NCBI GenBank assembly: GCA_030272585.1
Contig: BSYQ01000016.1
Location: forward strand, 806,001 to 870,000
DNA: 64,000 nucleotides
Reading direction: 5' to 3'
DNA from: Bryopsis sp. KO-2023
Lineage: Eukaryota; Chlorophyta; Ulvophyceae; Bryopsidales; Bryopsidaceae
Shown here: piece by piece, positions 39,901 through 49,413 of the stretch
How positions within the stretch are numbered: position 1 is the stretch's first letter
Layout of the letters: each line of letters begins with the position of its first letter
Notes under the pieces: generated by a model
The model's input: the letters and a program-made list of their open reading frames with translations, nothing else
Told to the model about the DNA's origin: nothing
Database searches by the model: none
Translations under genes and position numbers: made by a program

Positions 39901-40217
39901 ATGTGTTATCGACTTGGGTTCAGATTCGCGAATTGGCGCGACAGTGCTTTCGACAACAGGTGATGGATGCAAATCGACGATCTGCAGCAGTGGTTGAACG
40001 ACGTTTCGTCTATGGCCAAAAGGTGTGGTTATATAATCATGAGGTTGCTGCAAGTTTGGGAAAAAAACTTCAGGAGTTGTGGGTGGGTCCTTTCGAATTT
40101 CAAGGGTACGTATCACGCAGTGTGGGTGTTCTGTGGAATGCGCAGCAACAATTGGTTACTTCGCATTTGGATTTCGTACGGGCTTGGGAAGCGCAGGGAA
40201 GCGTGTTAAATGAATGA
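36975..40217 (+). CDS. Element O reverse transcriptase-RNase H-integrase
   Basis: The frame is 1080 residues. It opens with a structured region and Lys/Glu/Gln-rich imperfect repeats (about 115-225). Reverse transcriptase follows (MDCRILNELV, VQGFKPSPGYF and FVDDLLVGS near 445), then RNase H (FTDWSGTGGGYALF, YSDSLSGVQRL and VADSLSRWP) and integrase (zinc domain HYGHFGS, then CEVCQRH; core HIDFIGPLP, ADNARAF and GLVERFNKS). The order is that of Ty3-type pol. The F-VDD active site is shared with E rather than with Z or C. Confidence 0.82.
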   Translation: MLEVLTEKNAYFPLRSKGWVVFPLGISVVIGPRQVVSAHLPYRILGKMPQMFDILSNNLVEVKFKIRLDGQIKIVLLNLSGEPQHLTPGMKVLATQDVFDRVEDVEGHPLELLERAKKQRQVFYSRDKGHEQQKKQVAKRVGRWMDKVQDQPEKRGAAVKEKSKKQVAVVKEQEKGVAEVHDPPAKQVAAVREQPEQKVAEVQEQQDKRVVEVTEQPEKKVAEVSGRGIPQFTRDMDQAVEHKEQCLTVADLESKYPTVFDLRPEAMELTPAMQLFSMGMVDVQFTAEVKYTSHSKFQPLAVAEKKVADAEIQTLLDKGIIQEVPVGVKGLFSQALILPKGEHSCRITMDCRILNELVEDWRYPLPGTREIIKSIPLEWDTFTILDIKDGFFNLGLEEEFSSLFCFYYNNRQFRWTRLVQGFKPSPGYFDRTLRSIMRGTSSKGFVDDLLVGSVGIAAHNQAVDEVFQRLEKYGLKLKREKIQVGQKSVKFLGFLVRKGEYSLQPFIDTLVQDFPRVTNRKELQRGIGLCNVLQGFVPKLASKLQEFYAVISAPKLPHDWGRIGQEFENKLREILVQNLWLALPGKNTQFCLFTDWSGTGGGYALFSADLLGKPRRLLLLGSRSNPPGLQTVSSYLGEVGTMVWGLQAVGNLVRGGQVTLYSDSLSGVQRLQNVASWVAESDSRLKRLYSWLLGNWAVGHNLVFRFIPGEKNLVADSLSRWPAPKVELQQQLPRVQALECRERTVYSQEEWKWLEKAHYGHFGSTTMSLKLQRWGVEIEPQKIRQFAQGCEVCQRHRILPPPMSLGELQVVDEVGERVHIDFIGPLPKGDQGERYIFSVVDGLSRLGRLFVCSRATSKEAIVHLDSWVESLGSPRVVVADNARAFASKSFREWAERNSVDVTYTPPYSHKSAGLVERFNKSVMQRMRRMGSEVRGGVEKKWPTMVKEIEHILWHTPHQGVGYSPFEIAFGIGQDGHVLSTWVQIRELARQCFRQQVMDANRRSAAVVERRFVYGQKVWLYNHEVAASLGKKLQELWVGPFEFQGYVSRSVGVLWNAQQQLVTSHLDFVRAWEAQGSVLNE

Positions 40218-40488
40218 TGGTTGTTTATGGTTTTTTGGGACATTTGGTGGAATGAAGCTTTAGTTGTTAATGAGGGACAATGGTGGAAGGAGAATGTGAG
40301 TGGTGGGAAGTATAAGAGGCGTGGCAGGAACAGACAGATCGATCTTGTTGTAATCCAATCCATTCTCAGAAGTAGTCTGGTGCCGAAAGGCCAAGTGTCT
40401 AGCCGGAAGGCAAGAAAGAACCGACTGTCGGAAGACACACAGTTCAGAAGACGACTGGAAAGTCGCAAACACTACGTCACATTTTACA

Positions 40489-41366
40489 CTGGCGTTATCG
40501 AATAAGCCGTAGAGGTGCATTTCGTTGCCGATGCGGCCAGTAGATAGCTTTTTTTGAATAAAGCAAATCCTGTGTGTAACAATTCATGTTCAGCCTTTTG
40601 AAAAAAAAACATATCGGGATATAAAAATACGGAGCAAGTGCACAGAGTGCACAATTCTCCTCCACAATGTAATTTCATGTTTGTTTGTTTGTTTGTTTTG
40701 CACAGAGTGCAAGTGCATTCATCCTCTGGCCAAGGAATGTATACAAATTTGTATACATGTTTAAACATGTAGTCTTCCCACCAGGTCTTCGCATTTGAAG
40801 GAGTTCCTTCTGGAAGTTTGGTGTTAAACAGGACAAAACTACTGTACCCGCTCTCAAACGTTTGTCAGGGGATTCTCAGAAAAAACTAATGCGTTTATTT
40901 AGAAAAAACTGTTACGTGGCATCATGTTTGGTCCCTTTTTTGAAAAAACTGGAAGGTCTCTGAAAACAACCCTTTTTTTATTTCCAAGGCAAGTCTAGCG
41001 TATTTTTCACACTGAAACGCACTCTGTCCAGTACACCAAAATATCTGTCCCAAAATATCGGAATACTCTTCACACTTCAAGAATTGATCTGTTTACAATT
41101 GTTCATTGTGTAGAACACAATGTCAATACACACACACACACACAAACCAACAACAGTTTACAATGCACAGTTCAAGATCCAAAAAAACGTTTCTATCAAG
41201 TTGAAAAAGCAAAAGACCTGGTGAGGTTTTCCAAGTCAATTTCTTTTTTCCCCAAATAGCCCCAAAAACAAATTGCTACACAACAAAATCTGTCGTCAAA
41301 AGAAAGAAAAAAATAGTCATACAAAACAAAAATTAAGGAAAAATAAAGAACCAATTCTCAACTCCA
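40489..41366. other. Gap between element O and the channel gene
   Basis: I see no gene. The stretch is AT-rich, with a run of GTTT repeats at 40679-40698 and a short CA repeat at 41131-41144. The 3' untranslated region of the channel gene (minus strand) must lie in its right part. Confidence 0.5.
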
Positions 41367-44352
41367 CTAAACCTCGTGGTCGAAAAAAATTCCACACAAA
41401 CGTTCGAAGGTACCGTCCTCCGCAACGCAAACGCTGACAAAACTGAAATACTTCAAGAAATCCGCCCTGGTTACCACATTCACCCCCTGGAACGCAGACA
41501 GTAACTCACTGGTCACAGTGAATGCGCTCTTGACGGACCCAGCCACGTCGGGATGCAATTCAGCTCGGAAAGCGCCCAGCAAACGAGTCAGCGGTATCAT
41601 TCCAGTGCCAAGATCGCCGCCAGTGGATTCAACGAGCCTTTCGAACGCCCTTTCGACAGCGTACAGTCGATCGGAGCTGATACCGGGGTGCGCCAAGTCC
41701 TTAATCAGTTCCCTCCACAAAACAGTGGAGCCAGTGATGAACTTGTCGCAGACTGGTACAGCATCCGACACTTCTAGGCCTTGGCTGGCCAAGAACCCCT
41801 TGAACGCTTCAACGCCGAAACCAAGCGGCGCCGCGACCTCCATCCTGGAGCGATAGACCACAGTCACACGATCAGCCCCAGTTCAGCCCCAGAAAATGCG
41901 ATATTTTGAACGCCGAGGCTGAGATTTCTTACCTCCCCTCAAGTTCCTTGGCAAACCCGACCAAACCGTGGACGCCTCTGTCTGCGAGCTGATTCTTCAG
42001 TTGGGTAAGAAGGCTCCGATCGCTGAAGGCCACCGCATTTTCCGTTCTTTTCTCGTCGCCGCGAACTCTGCTGGACAGACGCACACCACTCAACCCAAGG
42101 AGTGCGTTCATCATCGCGCACTTCTGTGAGTCACTTGTAAACCACTCACCTTTTCCTTGGCTGAATCGTCCCCAGAGTAACGTTTTCCGTTTCATCTCTA
42201 TCCTCCTCTTCCGGAACCTCATCCCGTTGCGAAACGTGCGTGGATCGTGCGAGCGTGAACTCCTTGGCGTCGTCCAGATGGTGGAGCAACCCTTTCCAGG
42301 CGTTCAAGGCGCCAATGGACCTGCCGCCCACTCTTTCGCTGTGACGAAGGTTGGCCTCGATATTATCCTTGCACCCCATCAGGAGCTCGTTCTTCATGTT
42401 GGGAACCGCATCACACAGCGCCACGAGGTCCTAAAAGGGATGGAAATGCACGGAAAATCTCAACTGGTTTCTGAGTTTCCCACGGTGTTTAAAAGTGCAG
42501 GCAATTATACGAAGGTTCAGAACTCTTCTCGTGCTTCGATGATAAAAACATATTTCGGATCGAACTAAAACGGTAAAGTGGGTCCTAATGAGGAGGGCAA
42601 TGCATCCAAGCATGCTTTCTTGAAATGCACGTGGTGCAAACGAACCTGTCGTTTGAGCTCCCAGAAATGGCACGACGTTATGGACCTGTAGGACGTGAAA
42701 TGGGTGATCGTTTTCAGCCCTGTCGCAACCAGGACGGACTCTTCTCCAATCGTGGCCGGGGGACACAGCTTGTCCACCATCACGTTGTCCACGAAACCAT
42801 GAATCTTGCCTTCCGTCAAAATAAGCACGCGCTCCGCCACATCACCTTGCCTGCAGATTTCGTGTCCAGGGGCGACTGAAACAGGGGAAAGCCTCCCGGC
42901 GGCGACCTCGAGCAAACGCTCGGTGAGGCCTCTGAACATGCGCAGCCGCCTCAGCGTGGGACCCACCAGTGATAAAATGATTTCAGATCGAAGCGCGACG
43001 GGCAGTTCCCCCAGGAGCTGTGCCTCGCTGTATTCCGCACCTCCCGACCATACTTCATTGTAGTACGATCGCACCTTCTTTTCGACCTCTGTCGATAACC
43101 CTCTGTGGGTTATCCAGTTCCCGACGCACGCGAGCTTGCGTCTCAATCGCGAGGCCTGACGGGATGACTTACTCGAGTTCTTCAGCATTTCAGCCGCCGA
43201 CCCCACCAGCAGCCCAAACAACACGACATGGGTAACCATAACGAACATCACGACGACGGTCTCTGCAGCCGTGACAGGCGTGATGTCCCCGTACCCCACT
43301 GTGGTAATGGTCACCGTCGCCCAGTAGATGCTGGCCAAGTAGAGCCTGGGAAAGCTGCTGTCCGGGGGAATTCGCACCACGTCCTCAGCATCGACAAAGT
43401 TGAATTTCTTTTCGTACTCACTGAGCCAAGACGTTTCCAGACCCTCCCAACGGGCTATCGCGAAAAGCAGGCACCCCAGCATGTTGACCATTACCGCTCC
43501 ACAGTACGTGATGTTGATAAAGTACGCCGCCAACGACTCGCCCGTCCCAAAGTTCATGGACGATGTAAATATCACCCTCAAAGTCCTGATGAGTCTCAAC
43601 AACCTGGCCAAGCGCAAAATGGTGAGCCAGACGTCGATGGACAAATCGTCGAAGCTCTTCTCGGTCCCCCCTCCAAACGTCACCACGATTTCGTAAACAA
43701 AGGGGCTCACCGCCAGAAAATCCATCCAAGCCCCACCATCACGCAAGTAATACCAGAATATTGATGAACCTTTCATGACAACCTTCTTTTTGAAGTCGTA
43801 GGAGATGATATATCCAAACGTGAAGTTCAGGACTATATCCACGCAGAACAAGGTCCCTGCTACGAACTCCACCACTGTGGACCATCCTTTCAGCGCTTGC
43901 GGGTCGAATGCGATTACGATGGGCACCATGAAAGCAGTATAAATCGCATCAAACAGCATCATGAATCCCGACCACCAAACCGCCAAAGTTCCGTAAGGAC
44001 TGAGCGTCGGCCACCCACACACGCTCCTATGGATTCTTCTCTCATCATCAGCCGCCTTTCTTCCAAACGAGGAATTCCAGATCCTGCTTTTGGATTTCAT
44101 ATGAACGGGTGGCTCCAGGACAACCGCGAAAACCCCACTATTGCGCCGCCCACGCGTCTCGGACAGGAAAGATTCCCATGTGCTTTTTGAAACCTCTTGC
44201 GTCCTGGATATGTGCTTGCGGAGGGGTTCGCCGCCATGATGCATGTATGGCGCGGGTACGTGCACTTCCGCCGCGCTACGTTCCTCCTCCCCATCTTCCG
44301 AGTCAGAATTCGCATCCTGCGATCGTATCGACAAACTCACGGAGGTGTCCAT
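41367..44352 (-). CDS. Voltage-gated potassium channel with cNBD-like and calcyphosin-like domains
   Basis: Predicted exons are 44352-42646, 42430-42150, 42070-41933 and 41844-41367. Phases agree and give 867 residues. The first exon encodes six membrane segments: S1 about 123-148, S2 161-182, S3 205-227, S4 241-262 with Arg at 247, 250, 253, 256 and 259, S5 276-300, a pore helix with the potassium filter TVGYGD at 351-356, and S6 362-388. A C-linker and cyclic-nucleotide-binding-like domain (about 480-575) follow; it has PGHEI and GEE but lacks the usual phosphate-binding Arg, so nucleotide binding is doubtful, as in EAG-type channels. Exons 3-4 (about 664-867) match the helical pattern of calcyphosin-like EF-hand proteins (RGVHGLVGFAKELE; FxxLVESTGG; VTRADFLKYFSFVSV) but have no intact D-x-D-x-D-G loop. 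The first intron starts with a weak donor, GTTCGT. Confidence 0.8.
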
Positions 44353-44465
44353 CTTCCTTCCTGGCGGGATGTAGCGGATGGCGTTGAACCACGAAGGACC
44401 TGTGTTCAGAAAGGCGCGCCCTTGACAATTTTGTTCCGTCGCGGATGTTTAGCGAGGGAGATGTG

Positions 44466-44638
44466 ACTGGGTAGAGAAAAGACGGCGATTTGCTTACATT
44501 TAGTATAGGGGACGGACATACCAGACCATTTTCTTGCAAAGATGCAAAATTTATTTGACAGCACAACACAATTCTAGAGGAGCAAAAAGCTAACTCCATC
44601 ATCAGTGGCAGCACTTGCTGAGGAAATTACCATTCGAT
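44466..44638. promoter_or_regulatory. Likely promoter and leader of the channel gene
   Basis: The sequence upstream of the channel ATG on the minus strand holds no supported coding exon. No clear TATA box or operator stands out. Confidence 0.25.
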
Positions 44639-45596
44639 TCACCTCTGTTCTTTTTTGATCATTAGACAGTCCCGATCACCATGAAATTTTATCAGCAGTT
44701 TGTATGGAATCCTTTCAACTATAGTTCGATGATGCGAAAAAATCGAAGAATCAGAAACCTCCACTCCAAGCAACTGTACTCGATTTAAACCGCAGTGTAA
44801 GATCGACAGGAAGTTTTCTAGTTTATGTGGCACCTGGGGCCGACACTGTGGTTTTTGGCAGAATTTTGGAATGGCAGAAATGTAGGTGAAAAAGATACTT
44901 CTTCAAACATCAATAAGCCTTCCAAAGTATATTGTGCATCTATTCATGCACAATTTCAAGTCCAAACTGTTTTCTGAACAGGAGAACAAGGATTCGTTCG
45001 CTGGGGGCGCCGGGGGAAAATGAAGGCCACAGCGTTCTTTTCGTTACTTTTCCCTTTTCCCCCACCCCCCCGCTGTGCAAAGGCTCAGAATCGTTGAAAG
45101 GAAATATGATCGATCGAGTCCAGTACTCACGACAATGAAGAATCGATGTTTGCACCTCGCTCGCGCTGGCCTTCATCACATGTGCTGGGTCTGCCAAAAT
45201 GGACAACAAGAATTCACGGGACGAGAGCGCTGAGCCAAATCCCGTGTTGCTTTGGGCGAAAAAATCGATGTTCGTTGAAATCCCCACAGAACGGGAAAAG
45301 GTTTTGGAGGAGGTCCCTTCAATCACAAACCTTGGCTGCTCATTGGCAGGTAGGCTGATTTGATTTGCTTCATTGGCAGCCAAGGTCCCAGGTCGTCGCA
45401 GAGTTGAGTGGCTGGATGAATCGAACTGACCAGCACCTTCCACCATCATAACGCACGATGTTTGGTAGTCTGGCTGAGTTCGTAGGATTAGTAATGGCGA
45501 CGTTATACCTGATGTGTTGTTCAGGAAGTAGGAGAAGCTGGGGCTCATGTAGTTGAAAGATAAGCCAGGAATCTCATTGTGTTTTTCTGCCATCAT
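44639..45596 (-). CDS. Hypothetical spliced gene, doubtful
   Basis: A first exon may run from ATG 45596 to 45131, where a good donor (C|GTGAGT) follows a Ser-rich stretch of 155 codons. Downstream, TGTTCTCCTGTTCAG and AACCACAG are possible acceptors. The frame at 44850-44639 (with VPHKLENFLSILHC and LLIKFHGDRDCLMI) reads like protein. A three-exon model keeps phase but needs a weak GTTTGA donor. I recognise no family. The gene points the same way as the channel, with its end about 290 bp before the channel ATG. Confidence 0.3.
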
Positions 45597-46203
45597 TGTT
45601 GGTTTGCATGTATTGCTAGCCAGAACCTCCCTAGCATTGTGTCATGGGCTCGTTTGTACAAAAAGTTTTGGACAGACCTCGGTGTAACGGTGATTCATGG
45701 CTGATCAGTCAGCACCACAGTTCGAAATCTGTCTGAAATTCCGAACAGAACGCCCACCCATTTCCAAATCTATTGTATCTAATTGGGGCAATGATATATT
45801 TGGTTTCTTTCGCTCAAAGAGCGCGGCTGACAGCCGTCTGGAGACGAGGGGCATAGTTGTAACGTTCGCACACCTCCTCATCTCCAAGCCTATCAACCGT
45901 CCCGTTGTTTTTGTTATGTTTGTTCGTTTGTTTGTGATTTGTGTACTGTTAGTTGCTCATTGTTTGGTCTGGCATGCGGATTTGCATGTTTTGGCACGTG
46001 AAATTTGCACACAGGGTGCATTTCAAAGCGTGCCCAAAGATCAACTTGGCTCCTTCTCAAATGGGATGAAGAGGGTGTTATCAAAATATTAGAAATCGCT
46101 CATTCTCATTAGGCAAAGGTAGGTTCTACTCCCTCTTCAGAGTTACTTTCTGAATTTAATTTTTTTGGTATATATGACAAAATGTTGTGTACATGCCCGT
46201 GAA

Positions 46204-46274
46204 GCGGCATTAGTGTAGTGGCATCATAATCGCCTCCCACGCGATTGACCCGGGTTCGATTCCCGGATGTCGCA
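46204..46274 (+). tRNA. tRNA-Gly (anticodon CCC)
   Basis: The 71-base sequence folds as a cloverleaf. The acceptor GCGGCAT pairs with ATGTCGC with one G-U pair, the anticodon stem is ATCGC/GCGAT, and the T arm is CCGGG-TTCGATT-CCCGG. The loop CTCCCAC gives anticodon CCC at 46236-46238. The discriminator is A, there is no intron, and CCA is not encoded, as expected for a nuclear gene. A TTTT at 46277-46280 should stop RNA polymerase III. Confidence 0.93.
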
Positions 46275-46781
46275 CGTTTTCCTTTCACCAACAGCATGCG
46301 AATATTTTGCCCACTGGCCTCCTCCCAAAACAACTTCTCCTGGTTTTCTCAGCAACACGAAAACCTCGTTTAAACCTCGTTTGAAGCTGAAACCTCGCGT
46401 CGTGTGGCCACCACCCACCCCAACGAGATATCCCCATCGCCGATTTACGATTTTAGCACGGCAAGGTCGAACGACTCGACCAAAGTCGGCGTTGGTAGGC
46501 TCCACGGGCCCCCTTGAACGCCAGCAAGAGAAAAGTTGACGACGTTACACTTGGTTTCTTGGAGTTTCTGGATGTCAGACTGGACTTTTCTTGGAAAGTC
46601 CTCGCGCTTCGTTCTACTCCAACGTCTTATCACTGAAAACGCAGAGACAAGACGTCCAGCAGAGAGGAAGCTGAACGCAATGCTCGGCTGCAAATTACTT
46701 CGGCTTCGGGAAGGCATCTCGTTGCTTCTGCCTTGGCTCGGGCGAAGGGTCCCCTAGTGGTCGATTCGAGTTGCCCGTCGA
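46275..46781 (+). other. Upstream region of the lipase gene
   Basis: Open frames occur (for example 46536-46757), but none has support as a gene. The stretch probably contains the promoter and leader of the lipase gene. The lipase frame is open only from 46758, so the ATG at 46782 is the first possible start unless an exon lies further upstream. Confidence 0.35.
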
Positions 46782-49413
46782 ATGAATCCCAGACTCGCCG
46801 AGCTTCGTAGAGGCACTTGCGATGACGTCGTTTCGCGCATCGAAGTCCTCCCTGACAAATCGGCCAAGCTTCTGTTCCGCGTGCTATATGTTGGCGTCGG
46901 TTTTGGGTTGGCTGTGCTGCTGGTGGGGATGAGTCTGAAGGTCGAAGGGTTTTTTGAAGGGGAAGCTGGGAGGAGAAATTTGGCCTTGAGCAATTTGGTG
47001 TCGGGGTGTGTTTGCAGCGTAGTTATGACTGTTTGTTTGGGAAGCTACATAGTGAGGTAAGAAAAGTAAAATAAAAGCTCTATATTTTTTTTGAATCCAC
47101 ATTTCATAATGGAAAACTGCCAAAACACAAGACAGAACAATTTTCCTGTTAATGTTATGGTTTGGGGGTAATATCCATTTGTGGAAAATTTCCTTCCGAA
47201 ATTCCAGAATGGGCGAGTTCCTTTCACACATAAAAATAAAAAATACATATATGTGTAAACGTTCATTTTATCTATTTTATTTTATTTTCACTTTTCTAGA
47301 TTATGTTTTTTGTTTTTCTTTTCTTTACATTTTCTGGGAGGGAAATGCATTACATTCTGCCAAAAGTTTTTCTATTTGAACTTATAGAAAGATAACTTGA
47401 AGTAAAGTTAGATTATGGGTGTTGGCTGGGTTAAGGTTGCTGGCATTACGGAGGGAAGACGTCCGCTGGTCGAAACGAAGAAAACGATGGACGCTGCTAC
47501 ACCTGATAGAATTCCTCGTTCATTTCATAAACACCGTTTTGTTTCTGGCACCGAATGCCTATTACCTTTCCCAAGGCCCCGAAACATCCACCAAGGCGAT
47601 TCTAATTTTAGCCAGCGTGCGGTTCACGCTGTGGAGCACCACCTTCTTTCTCTTCGTGGTGCATGCACGCATGCTGAACCTCTGGGTGGATGCCGAGAAT
47701 CGTCCGGTCGATCGGGAGGATGGAATTATGGTGGATGCACCGTTGAAACTCCATTGGCCCCTGTCGCTGATCTGGTTGTTTTTCCAAGCGGTCCCGGTGT
47801 ATATCCTCTCGCACGTTTTCACCCACATTCAAGGCACCGGATCTTTCGACGAGAATTTGGAGAATTTCTGCAACAAGAGGGAGCGGTCCTTCGTTTGGGT
47901 GGCGGCGATGGTGGCGTATTTTGTGGTTTATCAAATGGCGGTGGTGTTTTTCATTTCCAAAGCGTACAACCAGCTCTCCAAGAAATCGTACAACGTGTTT
48001 CGATGGACCAACGTCCGGCTGAGACCACACCACCACACCGAAGTCATGGTGGTGGGCTCCTTCATCGTTTTGTCCTTTTCGCTGCTCTCTGGGGTCAAGT
48101 TCAGCGCCTGTTCGACATTGCTGTTCACTTGGCTGGGTTTATGTCCGGCCCAGCTCGCCATGACGCTCCTCAGCGCCATCAATTGCTACTTCATGATTCC
48201 CATCAAGAAACGACCCGGCATGAAAATGCATGTGGAGCATTTCCGACTCTCCTGGAAGGAGGAGCCCAGCTTCCACCATCGAAACACTGATTTCTCGTTC
48301 GAGCGATCGCTGAAGCTCTGGTATTGGAGTTTGCTGGCGTACCGAATTCCTGGGGACGACCCAGAAATCAAACTAGATGTTGCTAAAGGCCTGTACGATT
48401 TGCCGCACCATGAAGCCATGCATATCGGGGATTCCGACTCGACCGTCGTGATTGGGTGGAGCTCCTCAATGATCGTGATTTCGTTTCGAGGGACGTCCAG
48501 CATGGAAAACATCAAGACGGATTTGAGGTTCATGCGGGTGCCCCACCCTCCAGCCAGAGGTCGATTCCTGCTCTGCACCCAGCCATTGATTCACGAGGGT
48601 TTCCTGGAGAGTTGGACGGCGGGGGGATTGAATGTCGCTGTTCTGAACAAGGTGGTCCAAATCGTCGTCTCGCCGGATTTCGATCGAGAGAATGCGCAAG
48701 TGCTGCTGACAGGGCATTCGATGGGAGGGTCTCTTGCTGTGTTGGCTGCTTTCGACGTGGCTAGGTATTGTGGTTTAAGCAGCAGTCAGATTTCTTGCTA
48801 TACGTTTGGGGCTCCTAGGGTGGGGAATCCAACCTTCGCTCGAGAGTACAATAAGCTGATTCCAGACACTTGGCAAGTCGTGAATGGTAACGATATGGTA
48901 CCTGGGATTCCGAAATTCTTCAAGCATGTGGGGAAAAGAGTGATCATTACACCTGAGGGTGACATGATTGTTTGCCCATTGTTCGTGGAAAACAGCTTGT
49001 ATCGAGGCATATGGCTGTCCAGAGTTCACTGTTCGTTGGGCCAGCATTTGATGCGCAGCTACAGGAAATCGCTGGTGGCCATTGCCCGGGCTCAGTTCAT
49101 CAAGAGGAAAGGTTTACCTGGCGGCATGCAATCCATCAAAGCGTTGCTGTCCGAAGGCGAATCGGGGGTTTTCGTCCAGGCGATCGGACTGAGAGCAAAT
49201 TCGTTGCTTAAGTTGCACAATTGGGGGACGAGGGCTTGGAGGATGGAAAAAGACAACCTCGGAAATCTAGACAAAAAGAAAGGGTGCAAGCAGAAATTGA
49301 ACGAGCTGGTGAAGTGGTATGCAGCCAAAGGAAAACCTGCCAGCAATAGCAGCGACGACAAGGATCGGGGGCAGGGTTCTGTTGATGCTGGCCAAATGAG
49401 TGAGAGGGTCTAG
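46782..49413 (+). CDS. Membrane-anchored class 3 lipase (alpha/beta hydrolase)
   Basis: Two exons, 46782-47056 and 47412-49413, joined at AG|GTAAGA and TTAG|A, give 758 residues. The first half (about 30-340) has some seven hydrophobic segments, giving a multi-pass membrane anchor. The second half is a fungal lipase-3 domain with nucleophile Ser528 in GHSMGG, Asp586 in NGNDMVPG and a catalytic His at about 637 (QHLMRSY). The TFGAPRVGN motif lies between. A charged tail follows. An N-terminal membrane region plus lipase-3 domain recalls diacylglycerol lipases, which release fatty acids from membrane diacylglycerol, but the exact substrate is unknown. The gene stands alone, diverging from the channel gene. 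Confidence 0.85.

Larger units (their letters stand above)
36219..40488 (+). mobile_element. Element O: outer Ty3-type LTR element, right part
   Basis: This is the host of element C. It has a protease block followed by reverse transcriptase, RNase H and integrase. A possible small 3' LTR (TGTTGTAATCC to TTTTACA, about 40346-40488) is only a guess. Its left part is displaced to before 2637 or lies outside the window. The element resembles E (53267-59023) in protease and RNase H style. It is the oldest layer and looks broken by insertion and probably a few further changes. Confidence 0.7.

Noticed and set aside
42121-42150. A very short intron (16 or 26 bases) in the channel gene
   Set aside because: Too short for a plant-type intron; an acceptor at 42071 gives a 79-base intron with correct phase.
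45697-46092. 131-codon plus-strand frame before the tRNA gene
   Set aside because: It looks like translated non-coding DNA, has no recognisable domain and has no splice sites linking it to other exons.
46109-46333. Minus-strand frame over the tRNA
   Set aside because: It is the antisense translation of the tRNA-Gly gene.
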